Assembly: GCA_036251875.1 (NCBI GenBank)
Contig: CP133960.1
Location: forward strand, 682,001 to 746,000
DNA length: 64,000 nucleotides
Direction of reading: 5' to 3'
Origin: Orbaceae bacterium lpD02
GTDB lineage: Bacteria; Pseudomonadota; Gammaproteobacteria; Enterobacterales; Orbaceae
Every line of letters begins with the position of its first letter. The first letter of the stretch is position 1. The notes under the pieces were generated by a model. It worked only from the letters and a program-made list of their open reading frames with translations. It searched no databases and was not told where the DNA came from. The translations under genes and the position numbers were made by a program. This document shows positions 37,744-45,441 of this stretch, piece by piece.

Positions 37744-39747
37744 TTATAAGGGGATGACGATAACTTTAATTATTCCATCGTAATAGGCAGACATATAAAT
37801 ATTACCTATAAATAGGCTACCATTATCAAGAATACCTGATGTAGATGGCACAAATATTTCAGAATCAAAAGAATAATTGCGAGTTAACCCGGTTTTACAG
37901 AGTTTTGTTTTTTGATCAAGGTTCGTTTCACCCGGACAATAATAACTTGCAACAGGGTCACCAGATAATTTAATTAAATAAGACTTACCTGCTTCAAAAT
38001 TATATTTTTTAGGTAATAAATCATGTAGTGAATATTTAACCCCTTTTGTCACAGATACAGTATTGGTTAATGAGTTATCCATATCAACTGGCACAACCAC
38101 CACTTTGATCACTTTGGTTTGATTAGCGGATACATAGATATTCCCTGTAAATGTATTATCATCATGCAAAACACCTGATCTTGACGGCATAAAAATATTA
38201 CGATCAAAAGAGTAATCTTTACTCAAGCCTACTTTACAACTTTTTATTTGCTGATCGAAGTTCAGCACGCCTGAGCAAGAATAAGTCGCTACGGCATTAC
38301 CTATAAAGTTAACAATATAAGACTTATTCGCCTCGAAATAATAATCTTCTGGTAATAACTCACTAAGCGAATAACGAGCGCCTTTTACGACTGAATACTC
38401 ATTGATTACTGGTTTATCTTCCTTGACTTCACTCTCATAGAGCTTATAGCTTCCGGTGGTATCTGTATCAAATAGGTTGATGAAATAAGACCATGACAAA
38501 TCATCATTACGGGTTTTTGATAACCAAATATTTTCTGTTGGCAATACTTTTCCATCGGAACGTTTTACATTATTTAACGCTTGCTTGCCTGCATTTGGAT
38601 CAGGTATCTTTATATAAACTAAACCTTGCACAGTAGGAAAAGTAAGGTTTGTTTCTTTACCTACCTTGGTAAGCACAGCATTAGGTGATTGATCAGATAC
38701 TTCGGTATTTTGCCCTTCGGATTCATAGACACGTATTACATCGCCATCTAGTGCTAAAAAATCAGTAATATGATCTCTATCTGGTAGATCTACTTTGACA
38801 TCATGGATTAATGTATGACTATTTACGGCTTTTAGTAAAGATGTAACCGAACCACCAAGTGTATCAGCATGGGTAAACGTTGCCTTAAAATCGACAAACT
38901 TTCCAGATAGGCTCGTTACCATATTCCAACGACCTACTTTAGCAGTATTACCTTCGATGTCACCAAAATCCAATAACAAACTTTTCCCTACTGCTTGGTC
39001 ATCGATATAACCATCAAGGATCGTAAAATCAACCAAGAGATTCTGTTTATTTTCCACTATTTTAGGTTGTGCGGAATCAATGGTCGTTTTATAAGAAGTA
39101 CCTCGGCCGTCATTTTTAACTCGGACACCTAACGTAAATGGTATTGCTGGCTCGATTTCCGGTGTAAAAGGATCATCACCATAAACATCTTTTGGCATAA
39201 AGTAGTCTAATGTTAATAATGGCTGAGGTTTAACGACTACATAATCGGGAATTACCTCTACGGTTGTTTCTTGACCATTTAGATTATAAGTTACTTTTGC
39301 TCCGATATAATACAAGGTATTATCAAACTCTGCTGCGCCGAAAGAAGGAATGATTAACCAATGAATTTCCGCATTCGTTTTTGTATTAATTTGTCCACTG
39401 CCATTAATGTCATTGATTCCTGATAATGATTTAACATAGTAAAAAAACGTTGCACCATCGTTATTAGCATCTTGAGTCGCGATAACTGCCCGATTGTCTT
39501 TATCCGTAAAAAGTAGCTGAACTCGTATATCTTTTAGAACCGAACCAGCTAAGCCATTATTAATTACCATATGGGCATCAAACGCCTGTCGCTCAAATGA
39601 TAATTTTTGCTCAATGACGATTTTTACTTCTGCACATTCCGCATCAAGTGCAAAGGCAAATTTAATCGGCATAATGCAACATAATAAAAGTACTATCCAC
39701 ATAAAACCTTGATAGTACTTTCGGTTATATTTTGAAAGTGTATTCAT
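37744..39747 (-). CDS. Secreted protein with tandem C-terminal repeats, RHS locus
   Basis: 667 residues with a signal peptide (LLLCCIMPIKFAFA). The family is not recognised. The first half has CARDB-like strands (FDAHMVINNGLAGSVLKDI; TLGVRVKNDGRGTSY). The last about 220 residues are two repeats of about 110: each has YSLxxLLPxxYxFEAxKSY, a Cys-x-Gly segment, SCKVGLSKDYSF or LCKTGLTRNYSF, and a closing strand ending in IKV(I/V)V(I/V)P. Two conserved Cys per repeat may form disulfides after export. It lies upstream of the RHS operon on the same strand, separated by 221 bases, so it may have its own promoter. Confidence 0.55.
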   Translation of the reverse strand: MNTLSKYNRKYYQGFMWIVLLLCCIMPIKFAFALDAECAEVKIVIEQKLSFERQAFDAHMVINNGLAGSVLKDIRVQLLFTDKDNRAVIATQDANNDGATFFYYVKSLSGINDINGSGQINTKTNAEIHWLIIPSFGAAEFDNTLYYIGAKVTYNLNGQETTVEVIPDYVVVKPQPLLTLDYFMPKDVYGDDPFTPEIEPAIPFTLGVRVKNDGRGTSYKTTIDSAQPKIVENKQNLLVDFTILDGYIDDQAVGKSLLLDFGDIEGNTAKVGRWNMVTSLSGKFVDFKATFTHADTLGGSVTSLLKAVNSHTLIHDVKVDLPDRDHITDFLALDGDVIRVYESEGQNTEVSDQSPNAVLTKVGKETNLTFPTVQGLVYIKIPDPNAGKQALNNVKRSDGKVLPTENIWLSKTRNDDLSWSYFINLFDTDTTGSYKLYESEVKEDKPVINEYSVVKGARYSLSELLPEDYYFEANKSYIVNFIGNAVATYSCSGVLNFDQQIKSCKVGLSKDYSFDRNIFMPSRSGVLHDDNTFTGNIYVSANQTKVIKVVVVPVDMDNSLTNTVSVTKGVKYSLHDLLPKKYNFEAGKSYLIKLSGDPVASYYCPGETNLDQKTKLCKTGLTRNYSFDSEIFVPSTSGILDNGSLFIGNIYMSAYYDGIIKVIVIPL

Positions 39748-40134
39748 TTGTATTTAACCTTTTAGTATTTTAACCTGAATGAACCTGTTTAAGCATTGAT
39801 TAAATAGGTTTCTTTTATCTCCATCCATTTGATTAATTAATAAAAATTGAAATTTGATTGACCGAAATAAAAATAGCTATTGTTTTGCTTAAAAAAGAGT
39901 CATAAATGGATAGAGTGATTTATTTTTAATTATGATAATTTAACAACAACTAAAGTAATTTTTTGTAGATAATTAGAGTGGAAAAAACCAATTAGCGACT
40001 ATTTCAGTAAATTTGAATAAGAAGTTAACTTGGCATTAAATATTATGTAAGAACCTAGCCTTATCAGTTACGAGTCTCTTACCGCTATAAAAAATAATTT
40101 TGTTTTAAAGCGTTATTTATGATTTTTTATGTGA
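39748..40134. other. Intergenic region between RHS locus and holin
   Basis: 387 AT-rich bases. It includes an imperfect inverted repeat (AACCTGTTTAA / TTAAATAGGTT near 39782-39811). It carries the ribosome site AAAAGG of the gene at 37744. I see no gene or att site. Confidence 0.4.
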
Positions 40135-40458
40135 TTAATCCTCTTTATCTATTTTTCGATTGAGTATTTTCAGTACCTTATCCCTTAATGTAGTAAATCC
40201 TATCAAACCAATAGCTCCAGCTATTGTAATAATTGCACTTTCTGGCAAATTATATCTTTCAACGAGGCCGCCCACACAAAGAGCAAGTGCACCACATAAC
40301 AAGGCCTCAATCAAGACTCTAAACAGAGTTATATCATGATTATCATAAAGCACTCTGAGCCCCGCTATAATGGTTGCTAATATTGCGCCACACCAAATCG
40401 GGCTTCCAATTACTGTTATATAGATTATCTGTAAAAGATTAAAATTGTTATCTGCCAT
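40135..40458 (-). CDS. Phage holin (lambda-type)
   Basis: 107 residues with about three hydrophobic helices. The middle segment FRVLIEALLCGALALCVGGLVERYNLPESAIITIAGAIGLIG resembles the lambda-type holin family common in proteobacterial prophages. It would form lesions in the inner membrane at the end of infection. No endolysin gene is next to it. RBS AAGGAAAA. It probably marks the left part of the prophage. Confidence 0.75.
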   Translation of the reverse strand: MADNNFNLLQIIYITVIGSPIWCGAILATIIAGLRVLYDNHDITLFRVLIEALLCGALALCVGGLVERYNLPESAIITIAGAIGLIGFTTLRDKVLKILNRKIDKED

Positions 40459-40671
40459 AATATTTTCCTTTTTTATTAATCATTGGTTCTGATATTTTAT
40501 ATATATTGATAATATTTAATTTGATAACCATTTATCATAAAAATTGAACCTATAAAGGTTATCTGTTTAAGTATAAAAAAACTAAAATGGTTAACAAAAA
40601 GGGACTAAATAATTGATGATATAAGCAATAATAGCGTTATATGAAATGAGGTTTATTGCTTTTTAGACAAT

Positions 40672-40695
40672 AAAAAAACCATCTATTAGATGGTT
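40672..40695 (-). terminator. Intrinsic terminator in holin leader
   Basis: Minus strand AACCATC / GATGGTT stem with a 5-base loop followed by TTTTTTT. It lies only about 25 bases after a promoter that points toward the holin gene. Confidence 0.75.
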
Positions 40696-40720
40696 ATACA
40701 CAATTTTTCACTGTGAGGTG

Positions 40721-40749
40721 ATGGTATCATTTTTTGTCCCGAAAGTCAA
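40721..40749 (-). promoter_or_regulatory. Extended -10 promoter upstream of holin
   Basis: Minus strand: -35 TTGACT (40744-40749), 17-base spacer, -10 TACCAT preceded by TGA (extended -10). Transcription would start near 40714. It runs into the terminator at 40672, giving either a short RNA of about 43 bases or, after antitermination, a holin transcript. Confidence 0.6.
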
Positions 40750-40809
40750 CTTTAATTTACTTAATTAATTTTAATATACCAAGGTGATAGAGATAAAGGA
40801 GCGCTAAAA

Positions 40810-40911
40810 ATGGTAAAACAAATACGCTCTTTTAAATTCAGAACATATGCTAGAATACTCCAGCAACATCACATTTATACCATGGCCTTGCAAAGTGGTA
40901 TAAGTATTTAA
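40810..40911 (+). CDS. Possible small peptide gene (33 residues)
   Basis: ATG with a strong ribosome site (AAAGGAG, 8-base spacing) opens a 33-residue frame, MVKQIRSFKFRTYARI and onward, basic at the N-terminus. No family recognised. Divergent from the holin promoter. It may be a truncated gene. Confidence 0.35.
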   Translation: MVKQIRSFKFRTYARILQQHHIYTMALQSGISI

Positions 40912-41317
40912 AGAAGTAATTAGTTATTAATCTTTATTAATTAATGCTTTGTAACAAACTAACACCTATTTTAAAAAGTTAGTTCACTGACCTGGAATCA
41001 GAGCGTTTAATAAATAACAATAATTAATTTAATTATTATTCATATAGTTATGAGGTTAGCCACTCGGATTGCTGTATATTTATTCACTATTTTTTACTTA
41101 TTTTTATTATCTTTACGGCACAAATACGGCACAAAAGAATTTATCTCTATGACGGCATAGAAATAAGTTTTTACTACACACCTCGCACTTACTTAACTCA
41201 CTAATTTAATCGCAATTAATTAGACAAATTCTTACGCTAAACTGATATATATTTTCCACTATATATAAATTACACTAATTAATTCTTCAAGGAAGAGTCA
41301 CTCAGCAGAGGGAAATC
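40912..41317. other. Intergenic region with tandem 11-base repeat
   Basis: About 400 bases with no supported gene. It holds an inverted repeat AACTAAC / GTTAGTT (40957-40984) and two tandem copies of TACGGCACAAA (41114-41135). The end carries the ribosome site GAGGG of the interrupted gene at 41318. Confidence 0.45.
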
Positions 41318-41491
41318 ATGGGCTTTAGAAGCTGGCTATATGCAAAAACTGGTGTCAAACTAAAAAGCTTTAAAATGACATCAAAAAAAATAGATAAATT
41401 TCATAAAGAAAGAAACACGGGTTGATCCTCGCCAAAAAAGTGGACAAATGCCACCTCTATGATATAAATAAAAATCAGAGGAGAACATATC

Positions 41492-41773
41492 ATGGTCAAA
41501 AAATTCAGTACCGAGTTCAAACAGCAATCGGTCGATTATGCGCTGTCTAACGCTCACCTTTCAATAACTGAGCTGGCCAACCATTTAGGTATAGGTAAAT
41601 CGACCCTTGATAAGTGGATAAGGCTGCTAGCGCCAAATAAAACCAGTCGTCGAGAGCTCACCATTGAGCAGCAAAAAATTATCGCCCTAGAAAAAGAGGT
41701 AAAAGAGCTCAAAATGGCGAATGAAATCCTAAAAAAGGCGCATGTGTACTTCATCAACCATCCAAGTCGGTGA
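41492..41773 (+). CDS. IS3-family transposase OrfA, copy 2
   Basis: 93 residues, same protein as that at 23078: helix-turn-helix followed by a coiled coil. It carries the A6G slip site at 41731-41737. Confidence 0.93.
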   Translation: MVKKFSTEFKQQSVDYALSNAHLSITELANHLGIGKSTLDKWIRLLAPNKTSRRELTIEQQKIIALEKEVKELKMANEILKKAHVYFINHPSR

Positions 41774-42645
41774 AGTACAAGTACATGAAGCAACACTTAT
41801 CATCCTATTCAGTGCCGTTAATCTGTCGTCAGTTAAATATTAGCGTGTCAGGTTACTATGCTTGGCTCAGACGTGAGCCCAAATCAAACGGACTAATTGA
41901 TAACATCAAGACACTTTATTGGTGGCATAAAGCCCGTTTGGGCGCACCAAGCTTAGTGCACGATATCAGGGATAAGGGCTATAATGTGTCAGAGAGAACG
42001 GTCAGTCGAGTATTACAAAAATTAGGCTTGCGGAGTAAGGCTACACGTAAATTTAACTATCGGGCTGCGCCAAAGCTATCTCATGATGTGGCGCCAAATA
42101 CCTTAGACAGGCAGTTTAATCCGGATAAACCTAATAACGTTTGGGTGACCGATATCACGTATATCAAAACCGGTGAAGGCTGGCTATACCTCTGTGTGAT
42201 TATTGATTTATTCGGGCGAAAAGTAATTGGTCGGCAAACGAGTCACCGTATTGATAGGCATTTAGTCTGTAATACACTCAAAAATGCCTTATTCCGTCGC
42301 CAGTTTCCAAAAGGTGTTTTGCTCCATAGTGACAGAGGAAGTCAATATTGCAGTGCGGATTTTAAACGATTAATATTACTAAACGGACTTAAACAAAGCA
42401 TGAGCCGAACCGGTAATTGCTGGGATAATGCGGTTGCAGAAAGTTTCTTTCATACCTTAAAAGCACATATTATTCATGATTGTTATTACAAAACACGGGA
42501 GCAGGCAAATAAAGCACTATTTGAATATATTGAAATCTATTATAATCGGGTTCGTCGCCATTCAGCTAATGGTTGGATATCGCCAGAACAATATGAAAAT
42601 CAGTACTACTTAAATAACACATTTATAGAGGCGAGCACTGTCTAA
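41770..42645 (+). CDS. IS3-family transposase OrfB, copy 2
   Basis: 291 residues, same protein as that at 23356, with the intact DDE triad (WVTDITY, HSDRGSQY, WDNAVAESFF). With both copies intact, the element should be able to move. Confidence 0.93.
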   Translation: MKYKYMKQHLSSYSVPLICRQLNISVSGYYAWLRREPKSNGLIDNIKTLYWWHKARLGAPSLVHDIRDKGYNVSERTVSRVLQKLGLRSKATRKFNYRAAPKLSHDVAPNTLDRQFNPDKPNNVWVTDITYIKTGEGWLYLCVIIDLFGRKVIGRQTSHRIDRHLVCNTLKNALFRRQFPKGVLLHSDRGSQYCSADFKRLILLNGLKQSMSRTGNCWDNAVAESFFHTLKAHIIHDCYYKTREQANKALFEYIEIYYNRVRRHSANGWISPEQYENQYYLNNTFIEASTV

Positions 42646-42761
42646 TATTTTGGCGAGGATCAGGTAACTGCCAGATTAGGTTTGAGCTAGTACAAATAAA
42701 AATTAGACTCCTATTTTTGATAGTAGTATATTGCTTCCAGAATTAACACATTAAAAATATC

Positions 42762-43082
42762 ATGAATAAAAAATATTATTTTAAAAATATACACTGGGGA
42801 GTTCTTTTTCTTGCTATATTTATTTTCACTTACTGGGAAGATATGTGCAATATGTATCCTAAGCTAGTTTTAGTGATTCTGAGCGCAATACTATTTCCTT
42901 TCTCTAAGTGGCTTATTGAATCTTTAGCTTTAAGATTCACATCTAGAGAATTTTGGTATAAAGGAATATTTCGTGAAACAGCAGGAAAAAATGGTTTATA
43001 TGCTTTGTACTATTTATTTTGTTTTGTCTTTTCTATTCCGTTAGGAATAGCATCTTTGACTTATTTGTTATTAAAAAAATGA
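42762..43082 (+). CDS. Colicin E1-type immunity protein
   Basis: 106 residues with about three membrane helices. The pattern follows colicin E1 immunity: YYFKNIHWG at the start, ILFPFSKWLIESLALRF in the middle and LYALYYLFCFVFSIPLGIASL at the end (E1 immunity has the corresponding PYSK and LCLVLAIPFGLLGL blocks). It sits in the inner membrane and blocks the cognate pore. It is convergent with the colicin gene, as usual for pore-former immunity, which allows constant expression while the toxin is repressed. Confidence 0.85.
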   Translation: MNKKYYFKNIHWGVLFLAIFIFTYWEDMCNMYPKLVLVILSAILFPFSKWLIESLALRFTSREFWYKGIFRETAGKNGLYALYYLFCFVFSIPLGIASLTYLLLKK

Positions 43083-43105
43083 GCCACTAAACTCTAGTAG
43101 CTCAT
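43079..43105 (-). terminator. Terminator of colicin-like gene
   Basis: Minus strand ATGAGC-t-ACT / AGT-g-GCTCAT hairpin followed by TTTTTTT. It overlaps the last codons of the immunity gene. Confidence 0.75.
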
Positions 43106-43149
43106 TAAATTAAGGTTTTAATTTTAAAAATACGTTTTATATTAGTAAA

Positions 43150-44484
43150 TTATAACCCAATAAGATTATTTGCATCCTCTACAAGTTCCTCATCAACTAA
43201 CATTCCCATTATAGCAATGATGAATGCATAGCCTAAAATTCCAATAGGATTTCCTAATAAAATTGCAAAAGAAAATGCAGCTACAAATGTAGCGGCTCCA
43301 CTAACAGCAAGAGTTTCAGCTTTAACAAAAAAAGGGCGCCATTCATTTGTTTCAGTTGATTTAATAAATTCATCAGTCAGTTCATAAATATCCATAGCTT
43401 TACCAAAATAACCAAAAGCCTTACCAAACATAGTAAAGTTTTTAGCTATTGCATCATATTTTAATGATTTTAACGAATTCGCAATTGCTTGACGATCTTT
43501 AACACTAAACTTTTTATTTAATACATCCTTATATTTTTCAAAGGATTTCATAGCCTCATCAATATTACGAATTTTTTTACCTTTTACATTTTCAGCTAAT
43601 TCTTTTGCTAACAGATTTGCCTTTTCTCCATAAGATGTAAAAACTTGTTGATAAAAATCGCTTGTAAAATGCATTGCATCTTCTAAAGCTTGTTTTTCTG
43701 CTACTTTGTAATCATGTACGATTTTTGTATTTTTCTGAATATCATCAGTAATAATACTTACCCTATTTAGTAGCTCTAATTGTTTATTCTTAAGAAAAGC
43801 GATTTCATCATTTGGTTTTATAACTTCAACCTCCCATACTGAAGGTATGTGTCTCATTACTGACATTACAGATGATAATGCAGCATCAAATGCATTCGCT
43901 TTTCCTTCTGCAATAAAATGTTTAAACTTAGTAAGCTTAACGTCACCACGGGCAAGGAAAGCATCAAATCGTTGATCTGCTATTTTTTGCTTATTTACAA
44001 TTTCAGTTTCTAGTTTATTGTTTTCACCAACAGCTAGCTCTAAAGCAGTAATAGCATCCTTGCCTTTTTTAACCTTATCTAGCATATCATCATCAATTTC
44101 TGGCTCAGATATATTATTTAATACATTCTTAGCATCATTAATTACCGTAGTTAAGTCTCCAACCATAATACTTTTTGATTTAATAATTTTATTATCTATT
44201 TCATTTTTAGATTGGTAAACACTTGCAAAAGGAACAACTACTGGCATTTTACTCTTGTCAAGAGCAACTTTCCCACCCACCCGAGGCTGATTGATATAAC
44301 TCGGTGGTAATGTGAAAATAGGCATGTTTTGGTATTCTTTAGGGTTTACAATCACATCAGATAAAATTCCATTTGGATATGGTGATAGGTCTTGCGATAC
44401 ATCTGGGCGAAAATCAATAGTCATTACAAGAAAACCATCTTTTGACCGCGGTTGCCCATACTCATCATAATAAGCTATGCTCAT
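43150..44484 (-). CDS. Pore-forming colicin-like bacteriocin
   Basis: 444 residues. The N-terminus is Pro- and Gly-rich (PYPNGILSDV, FTLPPSYINQPRVGG), as in translocation domains, and DGFLV near residue 17 has the spacing of a TonB box (compare DTMVV). The middle is long and helical. The C-terminal about 200 residues look like a colicin pore domain: amphipathic helices, then a hydrophobic hairpin AATFVAAFSFAILLGNPIGILGYAFIIAIMG and the end LVDEELVEDANNLIGL. It would enter sensitive relatives and depolarise the inner membrane. The promoter carries a LexA box; RBS AAGGAAAA. No lysis gene is adjacent. Receptor unknown. Confidence 0.85.
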   Translation of the reverse strand: MSIAYYDEYGQPRSKDGFLVMTIDFRPDVSQDLSPYPNGILSDVIVNPKEYQNMPIFTLPPSYINQPRVGGKVALDKSKMPVVVPFASVYQSKNEIDNKIIKSKSIMVGDLTTVINDAKNVLNNISEPEIDDDMLDKVKKGKDAITALELAVGENNKLETEIVNKQKIADQRFDAFLARGDVKLTKFKHFIAEGKANAFDAALSSVMSVMRHIPSVWEVEVIKPNDEIAFLKNKQLELLNRVSIITDDIQKNTKIVHDYKVAEKQALEDAMHFTSDFYQQVFTSYGEKANLLAKELAENVKGKKIRNIDEAMKSFEKYKDVLNKKFSVKDRQAIANSLKSLKYDAIAKNFTMFGKAFGYFGKAMDIYELTDEFIKSTETNEWRPFFVKAETLAVSGAATFVAAFSFAILLGNPIGILGYAFIIAIMGMLVDEELVEDANNLIGL

Positions 44485-44496
44485 ATATTTTCCTTT

Positions 44497-44519
44497 TTAT
44501 TATTATTATTATTATTATT
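44497..44519. repeat. ATT trinucleotide repeat in colicin leader
   Basis: About seven to eight ATT units between promoter and ribosome site of the colicin gene. Slippage would change the leader length but not the frame. Confidence 0.8.
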
Positions 44520-44529
44520 GTATTTTATT

Positions 44530-44569
44530 AACCACAAAATACTGTTCGAATATACAGTATTTTGTGGTT
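44530..44569. repeat. Perfect palindrome enclosing the LexA box
   Basis: Arms AACCACAAAATACTGT and ACAGTATTTTGTGGTT, 16 bp each, perfect, with an 8-base centre TCGAATAT. Only the inner 20 bp are needed for LexA; the outer arms suggest a second binding protein or a structured RNA. Confidence 0.9.
44540..44559. promoter_or_regulatory. LexA (SOS) box
   Basis: TACTGT-TCGAATAT-ACAGTA matches the LexA consensus CTGT-N8-ACAG exactly. It overlaps the -10 of the colicin promoter, so LexA would block it until DNA damage. Confidence 0.9.
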
Positions 44570-44577
44570 TTTGTCAA
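44549..44577 (-). promoter_or_regulatory. Colicin promoter
   Basis: Minus strand: perfect -35 TTGACA (44572-44577), 17-base spacer, -10 TATATT (44549-44554). A strong promoter held off by the overlapping LexA box. Confidence 0.85.
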
Positions 44578-44743
44578 TTGGAAATATTTGACTTATTCTA
44601 AAAAACCATAAATAATTTATTTTTATTTAATTGATTAATATAAATAAAAATAAATTTAATCAAAATAAAACCGAAACGGATATCCAGAATAGCACGAGTA
44701 AAAAAATAACGTTTTGAAAAATGGCAACCTATGTCGCCTTTAT

Positions 44744-45001
44744 TTAACTCGGCAAATGATTACGTTCTTGTTCCGATAAATATGCTTGATAGCAGTGCTG
44801 AGGCTGCCAGAAGAATATCGAATTTATTACTTTCTCCGCAATAACCCAACGCTTTTTTATGCAGTCTGTTAAGTGTGCACACCTATATGCACGGCTGGAT
44901 AGTGTTTCATCTGGCCAACCTGCCATTAGTGTATTAAACAGCTGATCAACCGCAATAGCGACTTTATAACAATATTTAGAACTCCCGTAATTCTTAGACA
45001 T
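44744..45001 (-). CDS. Conserved phage protein downstream of tail fibre
   Basis: 85 residues, no known function. YKVAIAVDQLFNTLMAGWPDETLSSRAYR and the closing HCYQAYLSEQERNHLP are a pattern I associate with small prophage proteins near tail-fibre genes. It follows the tail-fibre assembly-like gene by 12 bases. Confidence 0.6.
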   Translation of the reverse strand: MSKNYGSSKYCYKVAIAVDQLFNTLMAGWPDETLSSRAYRCAHLTDCIKKRWVIAEKVINSIFFWQPQHCYQAYLSEQERNHLPS

Positions 45002-45013
45002 TTATACCCCCGT

Positions 45014-45424
45014 TTATGCTGTTATTTTTGAACCTTGAATAAACATTTCATCAACTTGTTTGTTAGTTAAACTAAACAATTTTTCTGCTAATTGAATCAA
45101 CGCTGAATCGCGTCTGAATTCCTGCGCAGTTTCCCACGCTGTTTTTGCAGTGATATTTTCGACAGAATCGTTATCAAGTGAATTAATGTAAGCGTCAGTT
45201 GCTTGAAAAAGAGTGTTGCCATTTTCTAACTTTGTAAGTTTTAGAACTGTCATAGCTTGAAAACGGCTTAACGATTGCGGAACTGCAATTTGTTCATCAG
45301 ATACAGATAGCATTGTGTCTATTTCTTTTTCTGTCATTTCTATTAAATCCGGCCGCATAATAGCTACATCAACGTCATCATCAAAAGCCCATATACTGTT
45401 GTTTTGATCTTTATAATACTTCAT
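45014..45424 (-). CDS. Putative tail-fibre assembly or fibre-end protein
   Basis: 136 residues. MKYYKDQNNSIWAFDDD and DLIEMTEKEIDTML resemble the N-terminal part of tail-fibre assembly proteins, in which the fibre is read as a prompt to place residues at the tip. The second half is helical (FQAMTVLKLTKLENG; FRRDSALIQLAEKLF). It lies 17 bases after the fibre gene. Confidence 0.55.
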   Translation of the reverse strand: MKYYKDQNNSIWAFDDDVDVAIMRPDLIEMTEKEIDTMLSVSDEQIAVPQSLSRFQAMTVLKLTKLENGNTLFQATDAYINSLDNDSVENITAKTAWETAQEFRRDSALIQLAEKLFSLTNKQVDEMFIQGSKITA

Positions 45425-45441
45425 ATAAATACTCCAATAAT

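Larger units (their letters stand above)
41423..42662 (+). mobile_element. IS3-family insertion sequence, copy 2 (1240 bp)
   Basis: Appears base-for-base the same as copy 1 at 23009 wherever I compared. The flanks carry a perfect 3-bp target duplication GGT (41420-41422 and 42663-42665), which fixes the element ends and shows a simple, recent insertion. Confidence 0.95.
41318..42746 (+). pseudogene. Small gene interrupted by IS copy 2
   Basis: ATG at 41318 with the upstream GAGGGAAATC ribosome site opens MGFRSWLYAKTGVKLKS and runs 35 codons to the IS. Removing the IS and one copy of the 3-bp duplication continues the frame for 26 residues (NCQIRFELVQIKIRLLF, stop at 42744). The restored product would have 61 residues, basic with a hydrophobic end. 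I do not recognise it. It lies beside the colicin immunity gene. Confidence 0.5.

Noticed and set aside
41100..41170. Integrase tail encoded by the TACGGCAC repeats
   Set aside because: The frame can be read as a short YGTK-type tail, but upstream sequence has no integrase motif.
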